Source: Campylobacter showae CSUNSWCD
GTDB lineage: Bacteria; Campylobacterota; Campylobacteria; Campylobacterales; Campylobacteraceae
Length of the DNA stretch: 64,000 nt
Reading direction: 5' to 3'
NCBI RefSeq assembly: GCF_000313615.1
Contig: NZ_AMZQ01000007.1
Coordinates: 1 to 64,000 of the forward strand
Shown here: positions 27,192 through 36,367 of the stretch, one piece after another
Position numbering within the stretch: position 1 is the stretch's first letter
Layout of the letters: the number at the start of each line of letters is the position of its first letter
Position numbers and translations under genes: made by a program
Notes under the pieces: model-generated
What the model was told of the DNA's origin: nothing
Database searches by the model: none
Seen by the model: the letters and a program-made list of their open reading frames with translations, nothing else

Positions 27192-27680
27192 ATGTCCGAG
27201 CAAATTTTCGAGAAACTAAAAGAGCTGCTAAGTACGCAAAATGCGGACTTTTGCACCGTATCTCACGCGAGCGCAAAAACATCGGCCGAGGTCGCCGTGG
27301 CGCGCGGCACGGAGCTAGGGCAGGGGGCTAAGGCGCTCGTTTGTGTCGTAAAAGGCAGCGGCGCCAAACGATACGTTTTGGCCGTATTGCCGGCGGATTA
27401 CAAGGCTGATTTGCAGCTCATCGCACACGCACTGGGCGGCACTAGAGCAAGTCTAGCAAGCCCCGATGAGGTCATGCGACTCACTGACTGCGTCTTTGGC
27501 AGCGTTCCGCCGTTTAGCTTTCACGAGGAGCTAGAGCTGATCGCCGATCCGAGCCTATTTACCCGCTACGCCGAGCTTGCCTTTAACGCAGGCTTGCTAG
27601 ATCATTCTATCATTTTAAACACGAAAGACTATGATCGTATCACACAGCCAAGATTGGTCAAATTTGCGATAATGGAGTGA
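27192..27680 (+). CDS. YbaK/EbsC-type aminoacyl-tRNA deacylase
   Basis: A 162-residue, single-domain trans-editing protein that would hydrolyse mischarged tRNAs. Typical segments are VSHASAKTSAEVAVARGTEL, GAKALVCVV, RYVLAVLPADYKAD, DCVFGSVPPFSF and FNAGLLDHSIILN. Which tRNA is edited cannot be told. The start at 27192 has AAGGA eight bases before it; the frame extends to 27150 but that lies over the promoter. Confidence 0.88.
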   Translation: MSEQIFEKLKELLSTQNADFCTVSHASAKTSAEVAVARGTELGQGAKALVCVVKGSGAKRYVLAVLPADYKADLQLIAHALGGTRASLASPDEVMRLTDCVFGSVPPFSFHEELELIADPSLFTRYAELAFNAGLLDHSIILNTKDYDRITQPRLVKFAIME

Positions 27681-27705
27681 GAAATTTAGTTAAAAAGGAT
27701 GAAAT

Positions 27706-29473
27706 TTGATCGAAAAAATACAGCAAACAACGATAACTAAAGATAATTTTTTGGGTATAAATTTGGACAAAATACTCAAAGACGCAAAATATTTTGACGC
27801 TTACAGTTTTAAATTTGCGGACTTGTGCGAAGAAAATTTTAGAAATGGAAATTTAAAAGCGAGTAAGGTATTTTATTTATAAGAAATGCTTGCTCTATGG
27901 CCTTAAAGCCCGGAAGGCTAAACGAACCGTACGAAGCTGGATGTATCGCAGGCGATTGCAGATCGGCGATATTAGAGGATTTAGCCGAGCAGGATTTGAA
28001 TTTTTCGAGAGTATTTTGGATGAAATGACCGATTGCAGATTAAAATCAAAGATCGCCGATATTTTATGGATTTTAAAAATTCCCAAAATATAAAATTTTT
28101 AGAGATCGCCGTAAATGAATACTCGAAAATATCTCTAGAGCCAAAGTCGCTAAATCAATTTAAGATAGATGCGTTTGAAAGGGCTATCAGGCTATCTCGA
28201 CTATCCAAAATCACAAAAAATCAATACGCCGAAATATCGAATAAATTTTAGAATGTTTTAATAAAGTAGAGCCGACCGATCAATACTACTGCTTAAGGAT
28301 GTCGTATTTATTGGATATTGTCAAGCTAGACAAAAAATTGCAATCAAGCGTAGCTGAAAAATTAGAAAATTTTGCCGATTCATTTGCTAAAGAGGAAGAA
28401 TTTATTGCAGCGATTAGATACTATCAAGAGTCGCAAAAATGGTATAAGAAGCTCAAAAATAGCCATAAAATAGCCGAAACTGCACTCAAAATAGCCAATA
28501 TCTTAATAGAAAAAGCAAAAGAAAGCAACGCTATATCGTCAAAAATAGATCTAGAGCAAGCACTAAAAGAGCTTAGAAGCATTCCTGCAAAAGATAGAAA
28601 TGAGCTCGAAATCGATCAAAAAATAGACGAGATACGCAAGCTGATGGGGCAAAATAACTAAGATATTATAAGCGAAATGAGCTTGATTGCTACCGAGAAT
28701 ATCGATATTTCACTATCAAAATAATGCAAAGCTAGCGGTAAAAGGCAAGCGATTATCTGAAGCGGTATTATGCCTAGCTAATATCACGACAGCCCCGCTT
28801 TATGAAGGTACCAAAAAGTCATCCGAAAATCTTTTAAAGAAGTCTCTGCTTTCAAATTTTGTTACTCAAATTTACGTAGATACCGATGGAAGAAAACTAC
28901 AACAAATAATAACAAAAGATGATCGATTAAAACATGAAATGTACCAGCAATACCATATACAACGTCAAGTTGGCGGTAGACGGCAGTATACTGCCCGCAT
29001 TTTTGCAAATTTTAAAGAAGCATAGAGTGTCTATGCGCTTCATTTATGATATTTGCAGAAATTCTAGCGCGGTTCCGGCTGGCAGGGCAGATATCTGGGC
29101 GCAAGGTTTATATTACGTTTTTGATAGAGATTTTTTGGTTTCAAGTCATTTGCTGATACCTCAAATAGAGCATTTGACGAGAATTTTACTACAACAAGAA
29201 AAAATCCCTACGACTACTATCGATGAAAACGGCGTAGAATCTGAAAAAAGCATAAACTCGCTTTTACAAGAACCAAAAATATATAAATTACTCGGGAGAG
29301 ATTTGACGGAAGAGTTAAAATTTTTACTAACGGAGCCGATGGGGTTAAACTACAGAAATAAAATATGTCACGGACTGGTCAGTGAATCCCCAAACTATGC
29401 CGATATTTATATTTGGTGGCTTTGCCTTAGGCTAACGGTTAATAACTGCGTTTCATTTGAGAACGCTTGCTAG
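27706..29473 (+). pseudogene. Decayed DUF4209-domain gene, multiple frameshifts
   Basis: Six successive open stretches in different frames read as one protein: 27706-27882, 27890-28093, 28033-28251, 28299-28661, 28687-29025 and 28934-29473. The first starts at TTG with AAGGA. The last has the DUF4209 hallmarks: a PAFLQILKKH segment, SHLLIPQIEHLTRILLQQEK, LGRDLTEELKFLL and GLNYRNKICHGL, then IYIWWLCLRL. The intact gene would encode about 590 residues, the normal length. At least four or five frame changes mean decay rather than a single read error. It lies next to tRNA-Ser, a common insertion place. The domain's function is unknown. Confidence 0.8.
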
Positions 29474-29597
29474 ATTTTATTACATTAGCTTACAAATAAA
29501 ATATGCAATAAAGTCAAAAAAAATTACTAAAATTTAAAAAATACAACTAAAATTTGGAGATACTAATATATTAGGAGTTAATACAATAATTAGATAA

Positions 29598-29687
29598 TGG
29601 CCGGGAGATAGGGATTCGAACCCCAGGAGGCTTTCACACCTCAACGGTTTTCAAGACCGCCGCTTTCGACCGCTCAGCCATCTCCCG
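29598..29687 (-). tRNA. tRNA-Ser (TGA)
   Basis: A 90-base class II tRNA with a long variable arm. The acceptor CGGGAGA pairs with TCTCCCG, followed by G and encoded CCA. The anticodon loop CTTGAAA gives TGA, and the T-loop is GGTTCGAATCC. Confidence 0.97.
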
Positions 29688-29717
29688 TAAAAATATTTTG
29701 GCTAATTATAGCCAAAT

Positions 29718-29873
29718 TTATTCGGTTTTTTCCTTAACGTAGGAAGCACCTTTGTTGACTTTTTCCTTTGACCATTCAACGGCGTTATTTGTGTCCTCTT
29801 TGGCTCCGCGCCAAGTATTTGAACAGCCGACCATAAACAAAGCAGCAGATAATAGCACTAGTAAATAACGCAT
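29718..29873 (-). CDS. Small entericidin-like lipoprotein
   Basis: A 51-residue protein between tRNA genes. The signal MRYLLVLLSAALFMVGC ends in lipobox MVGC (Cys17). The mature peptide, 35 residues, is an amphipathic helix rich in Lys/Glu (NAVEWSKEKVNKGASYVKEK). This resembles entericidin-type bacteriolytic or stabilising lipoproteins in size and layout, but the match is general. AGGAGAGAAA precedes ATG 29873. Confidence 0.7.
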   Translation of the reverse strand: MRYLLVLLSAALFMVGCSNTWRGAKEDTNNAVEWSKEKVNKGASYVKEKTE

Positions 29874-29892
29874 TTTCTCTCCTTATAATTTT

Positions 29893-29966
29893 TGGAGGCG
29901 ACACCCGGATTCGAACCGGGGATCAAAGCTTTGCAGGCTCATGCCTTACCACTTGGCTATGTCGCC
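29893..29966 (-). tRNA. tRNA-Cys (GCA)
   Basis: A 74-base cloverleaf with CCA encoded. The acceptor is GGCGACA/TGTCGCC, the anticodon loop carries GCA, and the T-loop is GGTTCGAATCC. Confidence 0.97.
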
Positions 29967-29976
29967 TAAAAGTCAA

Positions 29977-30063
29977 TGGTGCCCGAAACCGGACTTGAAC
30001 CGGTACGGTAAAAAATACCGAGGGATTTTAAGTCCCTTGCGTCTACCATTCCGCCACCCGGGC
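29977..30063 (-). tRNA. tRNA-Leu (TAA)
   Basis: An 87-base class II tRNA with CCA encoded. The acceptor is GCCCGGG/TTCGGGC (one mismatch or wobble region), the anticodon loop CTTAAAA gives TAA, and the long variable arm is CGGTATTTTTTACCG. Confidence 0.96.
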
Positions 30064-30088
30064 AAAAATTCCCTAAATTTAAAACCGA

Positions 30089-30163
30089 TGGAGCGGGAAA
30101 CGAGATTCGAACTCGCGACCCCAACCTTGGCAAGGTTGTGCTCTACCCCTGAGCTATTCCCGC
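30089..30163 (-). tRNA. tRNA-Gly (GCC)
   Basis: A 75-base cloverleaf with CCA encoded. The acceptor is GCGGGAA/TTCCCGC, the anticodon stem-loop is CAACC-TTGCCAA-GGTTG giving GCC, and the T-loop is GTTCGAATC. Confidence 0.97.
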
Positions 30164-30254
30164 ATTTTTGTTTGAGAAATGAGATTTTAGCTGATTTTTG
30201 CTTAAAATTTTATTTTATTTCGTCAAATTTCAAAATTTCGTAAGATAAAAATGA

Positions 30255-30260
30255 TATAAT
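30255..30260 (+). promoter_or_regulatory. -10 box of tRNA-Ala
   Basis: TATAAT 22 bases before the tRNA-Ala 5' end, in an AT-rich divergent gap with the minus-strand tRNA cluster. Confidence 0.65.
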
Positions 30261-30281
30261 TCCAAAATCTTTCCGACGATT

Positions 30282-30357
<76 letters not shown>

Positions 30358-30496
30358 ACTTTTAAATTTCTCCCCAAATTTTGCTTCATCAAAAAATTTT
30401 GATTAATTTATATTTTATAGTTAATATCGCAATCCTTGAAAATAGTATTTTAAGCTTGCTTGTGTTAGTATCGGCAAAATTTAGTACGGGAAAAAG

Positions 30497-31192
30497 ATGC
30501 AAGATTACTCCGTTTTAGACGTTTTATCCAACAAAAAAGTCCTTTGTTTAGAGGATGAACCATATATATTAAAAAATATGATCGACTCCCTCGAGCTGTT
30601 TTTTGCCGAAGTAAAAGGTGTAAGCGACGGCATCGAGGCGCTAGATGAAGCTATGAGCGGCTCATACGACGCCCTCGTCCTAGACGTCAGCGTCCCGCAC
30701 ATGGACGGTTTAGAGGTAGCTAAAAAGATCCGCTCTGCAAATCGCAAAATCCCTATCGTCATCATCTCAAGCCACACCGAGCAGGAGTATTTGTGGCGCG
30801 CAGTCGAGCTAAAGATCACGAGGTATCTATCAAAGCCCTACGATAAAGATACGTTTATAAAGGCGCTAGAAGACGTCGCGATGGAGCTCATCGACCATAC
30901 GCCGATGTTTAGTATTAATAGCGAGCTCAAATACGACTTTAGTAAAAAAATCATATATATAAAGGAAGAGGCCTGTCGCCTCTCCAAAAGCGAAAGCAAG
31001 CTTTTGGAGTATTTTTTAAACAACAAAAATCAAACGATCACTTACGAGCAGCTGTTTGACTACATGTGGGAATTTGAACAACCGACCAAAGAGGCCATCA
31101 AAACCATCGTAAAAGAGCTGCGCCGCAAGATCGGCAAGGACACGATCAGAAATTTATACGGTGTAGGATATCTATGTGAAGTCCAAATTTAA
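30497..31192 (+). CDS. mccR: OmpR-family response regulator of the sulfite reduction cluster
   Basis: A 231-residue regulator. The receiver domain (residues ~13-125) has acidic pocket EDE near 19-21, phospho-acceptor Asp in LVLDVSVPHMDG, conserved Ser/Thr in VIISSHT and Lys in YLSKPY. The C-terminal winged helix (~140-231) ends IRNLYGVGYLCEV. It overlaps the sensor kinase gene by 17 bases, and the pair stands directly before mccA. A two-component system in this position controls the mcc operon in Wolinella succinogenes. The assignment by synteny is inference; the family is certain. Confidence 0.88.
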   Translation: MQDYSVLDVLSNKKVLCLEDEPYILKNMIDSLELFFAEVKGVSDGIEALDEAMSGSYDALVLDVSVPHMDGLEVAKKIRSANRKIPIVIISSHTEQEYLWRAVELKITRYLSKPYDKDTFIKALEDVAMELIDHTPMFSINSELKYDFSKKIIYIKEEACRLSKSESKLLEYFLNNKNQTITYEQLFDYMWEFEQPTKEAIKTIVKELRRKIGKDTIRNLYGVGYLCEVQI

Positions 31193-32615
31193 ATTTATCG
31201 TCCTGCTGCTCGTCGTTTTGTACGGCGCCATTACCGTTTTGGTTTTTAACTTTTACCGCGACCTTGCGCTAAAAGACGCCAAGCAGGAGGCCGTTTACGT
31301 GCTAGATGCGATGAATGGCATACGCGACTACATCTCTACCGTCCAGCGCCCGCTCATAGATGAGTTAAAAGATCACGGCGTCATAGACAAAGACCTTTTT
31401 GACCCCAGACTTATGTCCTCATCCTATATAGCTCGTCAAATTTACAAAATCCAGCTCACTAAAAAAAACATAAACTACGACTACAGGCTAACGGCGACGA
31501 ATCCGCTAAATCCCGAACACGAAGGCACAGAATTTGAAAATGAAATTTTAGAAGGGTTTAAGGAGGGCAAATACGAGGTCTACTCTGACGTAATCAAAGA
31601 CCAAAACGCCTCGTACTTTTTCGTCGGCCTTCCTATCAAAAACTCCCACCCGTCCTGCGTCGAGTGCCACAACATAAACAGCGCGCCTAAAAAAATGCTC
31701 GAACAATACGGAAATTTAAATAATTTCGAGGGCAAGGTCGGCGACACGATAGCGATGGTGAGCTTTAAAATCCCGGTAAAAAGCATTTTGCTCTATCATA
31801 AACAGGAGTTTATCGTTAGCGGCGTGGCGATCACGGCGATCTTTGCGGCGTTTTTATTTTTTGTTTATAAAATCCACAAAAGCAACGAAAAAACCAAGTT
31901 GCAAAACGAGCTTTTGATGATAAATCAAAGTCGCCTGGCCTCGATAGGTGAAATGATCGGAAATATCTCGCACCAGTGGCGCCAGCCTCTAGCCCAGATC
32001 AGCTCGACTCTGGTAAATTTGGAACTTTACTCCGAGCGAGGCAAGCTAAGCGAGCAGAGGCTAAAAGAGGCCATCGAGGAGGCAAACGAGCAGGTCAAAT
32101 TTATGTCTGACACCATCGAGGACTTTAAAAATTTCTTTAATCCAAATATGCCAAAGAGCGAATTTGACGCAAAGCAGGCCATAGAGCAGGCTTGTAAAAT
32201 TTTAAACGCGACACTCAAAAAACACGTCATAGACGTAAAAGTCGAGATAAAAGAAAATTTTACACTTTACGGCAACATAAACGAACTTATTCAAATTTTA
32301 ATTAACATTATAAATAATGCCAAAGAAGCATTTTTAAATCTGCCGCAAGAGCGGGCGCAAGCAAACAGATGGCAAATTTTAATAACCGCCCTTTTGCAAA
32401 ACGGCGAGCGCGCGATCACGCTCGAAAATAACGCCGGCAATATAGATAAAGCCGCGATAAATAAGATTTTCAAGCCGCATTTTACTACGAAAAAGTCGGG
32501 TAGTGGGCTTGGACTATATATGAGCAAGGTAATAGCCGAAAAAAATAACGCCCGAATTTACGCGCAAAATATAAATAATGGCGTAGTATTTACTATTAAA
32601 TTTAAAAATTCATAA
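31176..32615 (+). CDS. mccS: Haem-binding sensor histidine kinase of the sulfite cluster
   Basis: A 479-residue membrane kinase. TM1 lies at residues ~5-24. The periplasmic sensor domain (~25-205) is of the DUF3365/Tll0287 type and carries a c-type haem site CVECH (near residue 163-167). TM2 follows (VSGVAITAIFAAFLFFVYKI). The HisKA H-box is GNISHQWRQPLAQI, and the ATPase has N-box INIINNAKEAF and G-box SGSGLGLYMSK. A covalently bound haem in the sensor suggests redox or ligand sensing in the periplasm. The overlap with the regulator gene implies co-translation. Confidence 0.88.
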   Translation: MKSKFKFIVLLLVVLYGAITVLVFNFYRDLALKDAKQEAVYVLDAMNGIRDYISTVQRPLIDELKDHGVIDKDLFDPRLMSSSYIARQIYKIQLTKKNINYDYRLTATNPLNPEHEGTEFENEILEGFKEGKYEVYSDVIKDQNASYFFVGLPIKNSHPSCVECHNINSAPKKMLEQYGNLNNFEGKVGDTIAMVSFKIPVKSILLYHKQEFIVSGVAITAIFAAFLFFVYKIHKSNEKTKLQNELLMINQSRLASIGEMIGNISHQWRQPLAQISSTLVNLELYSERGKLSEQRLKEAIEEANEQVKFMSDTIEDFKNFFNPNMPKSEFDAKQAIEQACKILNATLKKHVIDVKVEIKENFTLYGNINELIQILINIINNAKEAFLNLPQERAQANRWQILITALLQNGERAITLENNAGNIDKAAINKIFKPHFTTKKSGSGLGLYMSKVIAEKNNARIYAQNINNGVVFTIKFKNS

Positions 32616-32624
32616 TTTATTAAA

Positions 32625-32649
32625 TTTCCCCTTTTTTCGCCCCCTTTTT
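32625..32649 (+). promoter_or_regulatory. Direct repeats upstream of mccA, candidate regulator site
   Basis: CCCCTTTTTT (from 32628) and CCCCTTTTTA (from 32641) are tandem repeats 13 bases apart, about 65-85 bases before the mccA start. OmpR-family regulators bind tandem direct repeats, so this may be the operator. This is a suggestion from position only. Confidence 0.3.
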
Positions 32650-32712
32650 ACGATAGCATTATCAGTATGAAATCTTTTTGATTTTAGATCCAAAATTTAT
32701 AAGGAGGGCGCA

Positions 32713-34779
32713 ATGAGGAATTTAAGTAAAACCTTATTAGGTTTGCTTATGGGCGTTAGCGTCTTCGCATCGCAAGCCTGTTGCGAAGAACACAACATGC
32801 AGATGTCTCAACAAGCGCGAGACGTCATAGCAAACCCAAAAGGTACGCTTCAAAGTAGAGGCGTAATATCCTTGCAAGACTACATCGTAGAAGAGCAAGA
32901 GATGTATGAGTGGCTGTTTAAAAACCACCCGATTTTCACAAAATACGGCGGTAAAACAGTCGGTAAACTAGATGTTCACGACCGTGGACTTGAGTGGCTT
33001 GCCGAAGGTCACGGCTTTGACATGTCAAAAGCTAGTAAAAGAGACGGCGGTAAAGGCTACAGCTCTATGATGTATAGGATACCTGCTGGTTCGTCTTTGC
33101 AGTTTCCTAACAAATTCATAGGATCCGAAAAGTGCGGCGAGTGCCACCCTGCACAGTACGAAGTATGGAGCAGATCGCGCCACGCCACTACTATCCGCTT
33201 CCCTGGCGAGCACCCTGAGGTTAACAACAACCTAACTGATCCGGTATTTAGCCCAGATACCGCGTCCATCTTGCCTCAAGGCATTACTCCAGATGTTATT
33301 TACGCAACAGTAGGACACCTAAGAACCAAATTCGGCTACGTAGATGCATGGCTTCTACGCGGAACCTATCACGTAGAGGGCGGCTTACTACGAGATGGCA
33401 CCGGTCAAGTCGTAGCCGGCGGTAACCAGTTCCAAAGAACTTGGGCGTTAAATTTAACTCCTGAAACAGTTAAGAAAATCAAAGATTTTGTTCCTGATTT
33501 CCCAGAAACTCTAGCCGACTACGGCGATAACGGCGGATACGTCAGAGGTCTAGCCTCATACGCGGCTAAATACAAAAAGTCAATGTTCTTCCAAGCAAAC
33601 GGCTCTTACTGCGAAGTTTGCCACCCGTTCAAATTTGACTTTAAAACCAAGAAAGAGTTCTATGCGGCTCTTGGTAATGCCAAAGAGCTTCAAAAACACA
33701 CTATCTCTAAAGGCGTAAGCTGTGAGGAGTGTCACGGAGCCGGCGGTCACCTTGACGGAGCTACAAACTTTAGAACTTCAAACTGCGAACGCTGTCATCA
33801 AAGATTTAACTATAGCCTAGACCTAGCTCGCGCTAATCCTCTAAATCAAGGCAAGCTTGACCTATCTCTAAGCTCTAAATTTAAATCAATGGGACCAGGA
33901 TGCGGATCTGAGGGTTCACAATCATACTTTACCGCTCACTACGATAAAGGTATGCGCTGCACCACTTGCCACGATCCTCACGATAACACAGGTCCGGTTG
34001 TAGGCGATAAGACTATCAAGGGCGTAAACTATAACTCAGAGCAAGGCTACCTAAGTGCGCTTTACACCAAACCAAAAATCAGAAAAGATTGTCAAGATTG
34101 CCACAAAGAGCAAGCATATATCGCTTCTAGAGCCGATACGCACAAAGATAACACTTGCGCATCTTGCCACATGCCATTCATGATGAGCTGCGAGAACTTC
34201 TACGCTATCCAGTTCCAAGACAACGCTGGATTTGATACTCAAAGAAGATCTCACATCTGGAAGATTGACGTAGATCCTGCTAGAAAATCTCTAGTTGCGG
34301 GCGACGCGGCTAAAGGACCAAGAGACGCTAAAGATTGGCACTTCCAAAGAGATAAAAACGGACACAACTTCGTTGACCTTATGTGGGCGTGCGCTAGAAC
34401 ATCTTGGGCCGATAAAGATATGCAAGATACTAAAGGCTGCCACAGCCCGGTACTATCTGAGCTAAAACCTACCCTACACTTCAAGAACCAAAAACAGGTT
34501 TACGACGAAGTAATGGGATGGCAAACTCCTGTTAAAAACGACTTCTCTCAAGTCAAAATCGGTATCGAGGGACTTTATGCTATCTTAGAAACTAAGAAAC
34601 TAAGCCCTAGCGATAAGACAAGAGTTTATGAGCTAATCGAAAAGGCGCAAGACACAGTTGACTTGCTACAAAAAGACGGCTCATGGGGTATGCACGGCTT
34701 TAAATATACAAAACAAAGACTCGACGCTTCTAAAGAGTACATCAAAGAAGCCCAAAGAATCATAAACAACAATTTATGA
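32713..34779 (+). CDS. mccA: Octahaem cytochrome c sulfite reductase
   Basis: A 688-residue periplasmic enzyme reducing sulfite to sulfide with six electrons. The signal peptide is residues ~1-22. Haem motifs in order are CGECH, CEVCH, CEECH, CERCH, CTTCH, CQDCH and CASCH, then a C-X15-CH site (C-ARTSWADKDMQDTKG-CH) that marks MccA and needs a special haem lyase. Wolinella MccA has a haem-copper active site. AAGGAGGGCGCA precedes the ATG. Codon use is biased as for a highly expressed gene. A strong hairpin follows the stop, and mccB-mccD and ccsA are next. Confidence 0.95.
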   Translation: MRNLSKTLLGLLMGVSVFASQACCEEHNMQMSQQARDVIANPKGTLQSRGVISLQDYIVEEQEMYEWLFKNHPIFTKYGGKTVGKLDVHDRGLEWLAEGHGFDMSKASKRDGGKGYSSMMYRIPAGSSLQFPNKFIGSEKCGECHPAQYEVWSRSRHATTIRFPGEHPEVNNNLTDPVFSPDTASILPQGITPDVIYATVGHLRTKFGYVDAWLLRGTYHVEGGLLRDGTGQVVAGGNQFQRTWALNLTPETVKKIKDFVPDFPETLADYGDNGGYVRGLASYAAKYKKSMFFQANGSYCEVCHPFKFDFKTKKEFYAALGNAKELQKHTISKGVSCEECHGAGGHLDGATNFRTSNCERCHQRFNYSLDLARANPLNQGKLDLSLSSKFKSMGPGCGSEGSQSYFTAHYDKGMRCTTCHDPHDNTGPVVGDKTIKGVNYNSEQGYLSALYTKPKIRKDCQDCHKEQAYIASRADTHKDNTCASCHMPFMMSCENFYAIQFQDNAGFDTQRRSHIWKIDVDPARKSLVAGDAAKGPRDAKDWHFQRDKNGHNFVDLMWACARTSWADKDMQDTKGCHSPVLSELKPTLHFKNQKQVYDEVMGWQTPVKNDFSQVKIGIEGLYAILETKKLSPSDKTRVYELIEKAQDTVDLLQKDGSWGMHGFKYTKQRLDASKEYIKEAQRIINNNL

Positions 34780-34788
34780 TGCGATTAC

Positions 34789-34812
34789 GGACGCCGCAAA
34801 AGCGCGGCGTCC
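34789..34812 (+). terminator. GC-rich hairpin between mccA and mccB
   Basis: GGACGCCGC (34789-34797) pairs perfectly with GCGGCGTCC (34804-34812) around AAAAGC, followed by AAATTTTAA. It would protect the mccA message 3' end and/or partly terminate, making MccA more abundant than the downstream proteins. Confidence 0.65.
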
Positions 34813-34833
34813 AAATTTTAATAAGGTAAATTT

Positions 34834-35646
34834 ATGCGTTTTAAACTTAGCAAAAACCCGATTTTAGCTCTTTGCCTAACGGCCGGTTGCGTCTTGTGCG
34901 CTAGTGCGGCGGATAAAGAGGCGATGACGCAAGAGCAAAAAGAATCATACAGCATCGGAATCTCAACCGGAACATATATCTCCGCACAACTAAAAAAACA
35001 AGAAAGCCTAGGCGTTAAATTTGACAGCAAGTCCATTTTAGACGGCTTTGCAGACGCCTTTAAAAAAGAACAAAAACTAACGGACGAAGAAATAATCTCC
35101 CTACTCAATCAGAGAGACGAAAAATTAAATAAGCTAACCCAAGACGCGCTAAAAAAAGCGCTTGAAAAAAATTTAAAAGAGGGCGAAGAATTTATGGCGA
35201 AAAACGCCAAAAACAAAAAGGTCAAAACGACTAAATCAGGGCTTCAGTACGAAGTCATAGCTGTCGGCGACGGCGATAAGCCAAGACCTGAGAGCGTAGT
35301 CGCGCTAAACTATAAAGCTTACCTCATAAACGGCAAAGTTTTTGACGAAACGTACTCTAGAAACGAGCCTGCGATCCTTTCTATGGTAAATTTAATAGAC
35401 GGCCTACAAGAAGGCCTCATGATGATGAACGGCAACTCAAAATATAAATTCGTCATCCCGTCTCACCTAGCTTACGGAGACGAGGGCGCAGACGAGATAC
35501 CGGGCGGCTCGACGCTGATTTTTGAAGTCGAGCTAGTAAAGGCGCTAAAACCTGGCGAGCTAGCCGGCGCAGCCAAAAAACTAAGCGAAACTCAGCCGCA
35601 AAATTTCCATGGCGCACATAGCCACGGAAGTAGCGTTGGTAGATAA
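34834..35646 (+). CDS. mccB: Periplasmic FKBP-type peptidyl-prolyl isomerase
   Basis: A 270-residue foldase of the FkpA type. The signal ends ASAAD near 26. The helical dimerisation N-domain (~27-130) opens EQKESYSIGISTGTYISAQL. The FKBP domain (~135-245) reads TTKSGLQYEVIAVGDGDKP, GKVFDETYSRNEPAI and AYGDEGADEIPGGSTLIFEV. The tail ends in HGAHSHG, a possible metal-binding stretch. In the Wolinella mcc operon a PPIase gene follows mccA, presumably for folding of the cytochrome. AAGGTAAATTT precedes the ATG. Confidence 0.9.
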   Translation: MRFKLSKNPILALCLTAGCVLCASAADKEAMTQEQKESYSIGISTGTYISAQLKKQESLGVKFDSKSILDGFADAFKKEQKLTDEEIISLLNQRDEKLNKLTQDALKKALEKNLKEGEEFMAKNAKNKKVKTTKSGLQYEVIAVGDGDKPRPESVVALNYKAYLINGKVFDETYSRNEPAILSMVNLIDGLQEGLMMMNGNSKYKFVIPSHLAYGDEGADEIPGGSTLIFEVELVKALKPGELAGAAKKLSETQPQNFHGAHSHGSSVGR

Positions 35647-35682
35647 ATTTAGGATATTTAATCCACACGGATGGAGAAGAAT

Positions 35683-36366
35683 ATGAAAGAGCAAAATACA
35701 AGAAGGATGTTTTTTAAATTCCTTGCTTCAGGCGCGGCGGTTGCGGGAGCGACTAGCGTACTGGGCAAGAGTATAAATTTAGACGCCCAAACGGAAAACG
35801 GCAAAAAGCCGCACTACGGCATGATCTTTGATCAGAACAAATGCGTCGGCTGCACCGACTGCGAGGTCGCCTGTAAAAAGGTAAATTTGGTCCCAAAAGG
35901 CCAGATGAGGCTTTTTATCCAGGACAAAACCGATCCGCTAAATTTGAAAGAAAAGCGCTATGTTAGAGTATCTTGTCAGCAGTGCGAGGACGCGCCGTGC
36001 GTGACCGTATGCCCGACAAAAGCCTGCCACAAGGACGAAAAAACCGGCATCACGACGATGAATACCGACGACTGCATCGCCTGTAAATACTGCATCGTAG
36101 CCTGTCCTTACGACGTGCGCTTTATAAATCACGAAACAAGAGCCGCAGAGAGCTGCAACTTCTGCTTGGATACGAATTTAAAAGACGGTCACGAGCCAGC
36201 CTGCATCGAGGCGTGCAGATACGAGGCGATCGTATTTGGCGATCTAAACGACGAAAACTCGCACATCAGCCAGCTACTTCGCGTAAAAGACAGCCTGCGT
36301 ATGCATCCTGAGTGCGGCACGAAGCCGAGCCTGCGCTATATTCCTGCGGTTAAATTGGGGGTGTGA
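35683..36366 (+). CDS. mccC: NrfC-like four-cluster ferredoxin subunit
   Basis: A 227-residue periplasmic electron-transfer subunit. Tat-type signal RRMFFKFLASGAAVAG, then four [4Fe-4S] sites: CVGCTDCEVAC, CQQCEDAPCVTVC, CIACKYCIVAC and CNFC with a distal CIEAC. It would pass electrons from the membrane quinol oxidase to MccA. The start at 35683 has GGAG six bases upstream; an ATG at 35671 overlaps that site. It is joined to the next gene by a one-base gap, so they are translationally coupled. Confidence 0.92.
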   Translation: MKEQNTRRMFFKFLASGAAVAGATSVLGKSINLDAQTENGKKPHYGMIFDQNKCVGCTDCEVACKKVNLVPKGQMRLFIQDKTDPLNLKEKRYVRVSCQQCEDAPCVTVCPTKACHKDEKTGITTMNTDDCIACKYCIVACPYDVRFINHETRAAESCNFCLDTNLKDGHEPACIEACRYEAIVFGDLNDENSHISQLLRVKDSLRMHPECGTKPSLRYIPAVKLGV

Positions 36367-36367
36367 T

